Notes under the pieces: model-generated | The model's input: only the letters and a program-made list of their open reading frames with translations | Database searches by the model: none | Told to the model about the DNA's origin: nothing | Program-made: the position numbers and the translations under genes | Source of the DNA: Pseudomonas cerasi | GTDB lineage: Bacteria > Pseudomonadota > Gammaproteobacteria > Pseudomonadales > Pseudomonadaceae | DNA: 64,000 bases | NCBI RefSeq assembly: GCF_900074915.1 | Contig: NZ_LT222319.1 | Span: 1,299,001 to 1,363,000, forward strand | Direction of reading: 5' to 3' | Shown: one piece after another, positions 59,018 through 64,000 of the stretch | Numbering within the stretch: position 1 is the stretch's first letter | How the letters are laid out: each line of letters opens with the position of its first letter

Positions 59018-59581
59018 GAGCGCCTCGTCAGTTAAGGCGAGCCTTGAAAGGTAAGGCCGCAAGAAAGCGAAAAAAGGAGTTCTTCGATTCTTACTGCGAT
59101 CACCTGCAAATCGTTGTGAAAAGTTGTGAAACGTTGTGATAACGGTCAGTGCGATAGTGGCGTTGTCACAGTCCTGCAGATGGGTCTGAATATCCGTTGG
59201 AAGTGCCAGCGTGAGCAGGCACTGGATGCTTTTTATCAGCAGCCCATCGCTGAATACTGCCAGGAATAGCCCTGCATCGCGCGTGGCACTGTTGGTGTGT
59301 AAGGTGTTTGGCATGCAGGAAGAACTGGGGTATTACCGCGCCCATCTACCGCTTGATGCAGAGCCGGCGTATAGCGAATGGCTGCAGCGGGTTAGTCAGT
59401 CATAGCGGTTGATCGATGCAAAAAGCCGGAGCGGGTGTCACTGCCTTGCCCGGCTTTTTTACGCCTCGACTTCAGTTCGTGGTATCTGCCCTTATCTTTA
59501 CGCAAATGCAGGTGTATCGTATTCGCCCCTCGCATTTGCTCGCAGATGCGCTCAGTTGTCGTTTTTGAGGTTGCGCCGTTC
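59018..59581. other. Intergenic region between the giant gene and the multicopper oxidase
   Basis: About 560 bp. A run of related TTGTGAAA/TTGTGATA words occurs near 59115-59145, possibly repeat-type binding sites for the giant gene's regulation. A terminator is at 59421-59460. No coding region has support. Confidence 0.4.
59421..59460. terminator. Terminator-like hairpin before the multicopper oxidase
   Basis: Arms AAAAGCCGG (59421-59429) and CCGGCTTTT (59450-59458) are followed by a T run; the A run on the left lets it act in both directions. Confidence 0.75.
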
Positions 59582-60951
59582 ATGTCCTTTACCCGTCGTC
59601 AAATCCTTACAGGCATCGCCGGTCTGGCCGTCATAGGCCTTGGCGCGGGTGGGGCCTCGCGTTACTGGATGGGGCGGCGCGAGTCGGAGGCCGGTTCGGA
59701 CTTCGTGCTGATCGCCGCTCCGCTGGATGTGGAACTGGTGGCGGGACACAAGACACCTGCCTGGGCCTTCGGCGGTTCTGCGCCGGGCACTGAGTTGCGC
59801 GTGCGCCAGGGCGAGTGGCTGCGGCTGCGCTTCATCAATCAGTTGCCGGTCGAGACGACCATTCACTGGCATGGCATCCGCTTGCCGCTGGAAATGGATG
59901 GCGTGCCGTATGTGTCTCAGTTGCCGGTCAAGCCGGGAGAATACTTCGATTACAAATTCCGTGTGCCGGACGCCGGTAGCTACTGGTATCACCCGCACGT
60001 CAGCAGCAGCGAAGAGCTGGGCCGCGGGCTGGTCGGGCCGCTGATTGTCGAAGAGCGCGAGCCGACCGGTTTTGCCCACGAGCGTACGGTCAGTCTGAAA
60101 AGCTGGCACGTGGACGAGCAGGGTGCCTTTACCGAGTTCAGTGTGCTACGTGAAGCGGCGCGTGAGGGCACGGCGGGGCGGCTTTCAACGCTGAACGGTA
60201 TTTCGCAGGCGGTGATTGAGTTGCCTGCCGGGCAGATCTCACGCGTGCGCTTGCTCAATCTCGACAATACCGTGACCTACCGCCTCAACCTGCCGGACGC
60301 CGAGGCGCAGATCTATGCGCTGGATGGCAATCCGGTAAAGCCTCGTCCCTTCGGTGACGAATACTGGCTGGGGCCGGGCATGCGCATCTGTCTGGCGATC
60401 AAGGCTCCGCCGGCGGGCGAGGAGATCTCGCTGCGTAACGGCCCGGTGCGCCTGGGTACGTTCCGCTCGGTCGCCAATAATGACGCGCCCGGCCAGTGGC
60501 CGCCCGAGCTGCCGGCTAATCCGGTGGCCGAGCCTGATATGGATAACGCCGAGAAGATCAATTTCAACTTCGAGTGGGTGGGCTCCATGTCGGTCAACAC
60601 CGACAATGGCAAGCCGCCCAGCCTGTGGCAGATCAATGGCGAAGCGTGGGACATTACCGACAAGACCTGCGCCGATCGGCCTATCGCCAGGTTGAAGCTC
60701 GGTAAAAGCTATATCTTCGAACTGAAGAACATGACTCAGTATCAGCATCCGATTCATTTGCACGGCATGAGTTTCAAGGTGATCGCCTCCAATCGGCGTA
60801 AGATCATCCCGTACTTTACTGACACGTTCTTGCTGGGTCGTAACGAGCGGGCGCGAGTGGCGCTGGTGGCGGATAACCCTGGTGTATGGATGTTCCATTG
60901 CCACGTGATCGATCACATGGAAACCGGCCTGATGGCCGCCATCGAGGTGGC

Positions 60952-60955
<4 letters not shown>
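59582..60955 (+). CDS. Multicopper oxidase with Tat-type signal
   Basis: 457 residues from the ATG at 59582. The twin-arginine start FTRRQILTGIAGLAVIG suggests folded export. All copper-ligand motifs are present: TIHWHGIRLP, YWYHPHVSS, HPIHLHGMSFKV and the type 1 region MFHCHVIDHMETGLM. Oxidises a metal ion or organic substrate while reducing oxygen; substrate unknown. Its stop overlaps the tadA start (ATGA). Confidence 0.92.

Positions 60956-64000
<3,045 letters not shown>

Overview
This window comes from a plant-associated Pseudomonas of the P. syringae species complex. Three things support this. The left end carries hrpJ (start only), hrpL and hrpK with canonical hrp boxes and a sigma-54 promoter. 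A locus bordered by hrpK and tRNA-Leu/queA/tgt matches the published exchangeable effector locus (EEL) position of the P. syringae Hrp pathogenicity island. The backbone from queA to purL has typical Pseudomonas gene order. The somewhat divergent HrpL and HrpK sequences mean I do not name a species.

Layout. 1-3569: edge of the Hrp type III secretion cluster (hrpJ reverse, hrpL and hrpK forward). 3570-5546: a small EEL with no recognisable effector. It holds an IS3/IS51-type fragment, an IS66 transposase fossil, an unusual secreted protein of six 17-residue Asp/Asn repeats, and an unknown 136-residue protein, and it ends at tRNA-Leu(CAA). 5749-11185: queA-tgt-yajC-secD-secF (queuosine and protein export). 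11294-20245: glycine-zipper protein, suhB, trmJ, cysE and the complete iscR-iscSUA-hscBA-fdx-iscX Fe-S assembly operon. 20342-29608: ndk, rlmN, pilF, rodZ, ispG, hisS, yfgM, bamB, der. 29719-41672: methionine-salvage-type aminotransferase plus omega-amidase, a FlxA-like coiled-coil protein, oxaloacetate decarboxylase, leuA, an M23 peptidase, xseA, a Zn-ribbon protein, guaB and guaA.

41.7-54.25 kb is a foreign island inserted just after guaA and bounded by a 78-bp direct repeat (72/78 identical). Its mobility genes are wrecked. The integrase lacks its catalytic C-terminus and is fused in frame to a replication/primase-like fragment, and only trbJ-trbK-trbL remain of a conjugation operon. Its cargo is a Type ISP restriction-modification protein without its nuclease/helicase half, a truncated antitoxin, and an intact-looking 1540-residue protein with an Mrr-type nuclease domain, a STAND NTPase module and a long helical C-terminus. 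That last gene has the architecture of Avs (antiviral STAND) defence proteins, closest in design to Avs4.

54.3-64 kb: a small lipoprotein; a 1255-residue protein sharing short EF-hand-like modules with HrpK (possible type III-related or other secreted protein); a multicopper oxidase overlapping tadA; mltF; and the first 278 codons of purL. The most interesting loci are the Avs4-like gene, the giant HrpK-like gene and the repeat protein of the EEL.
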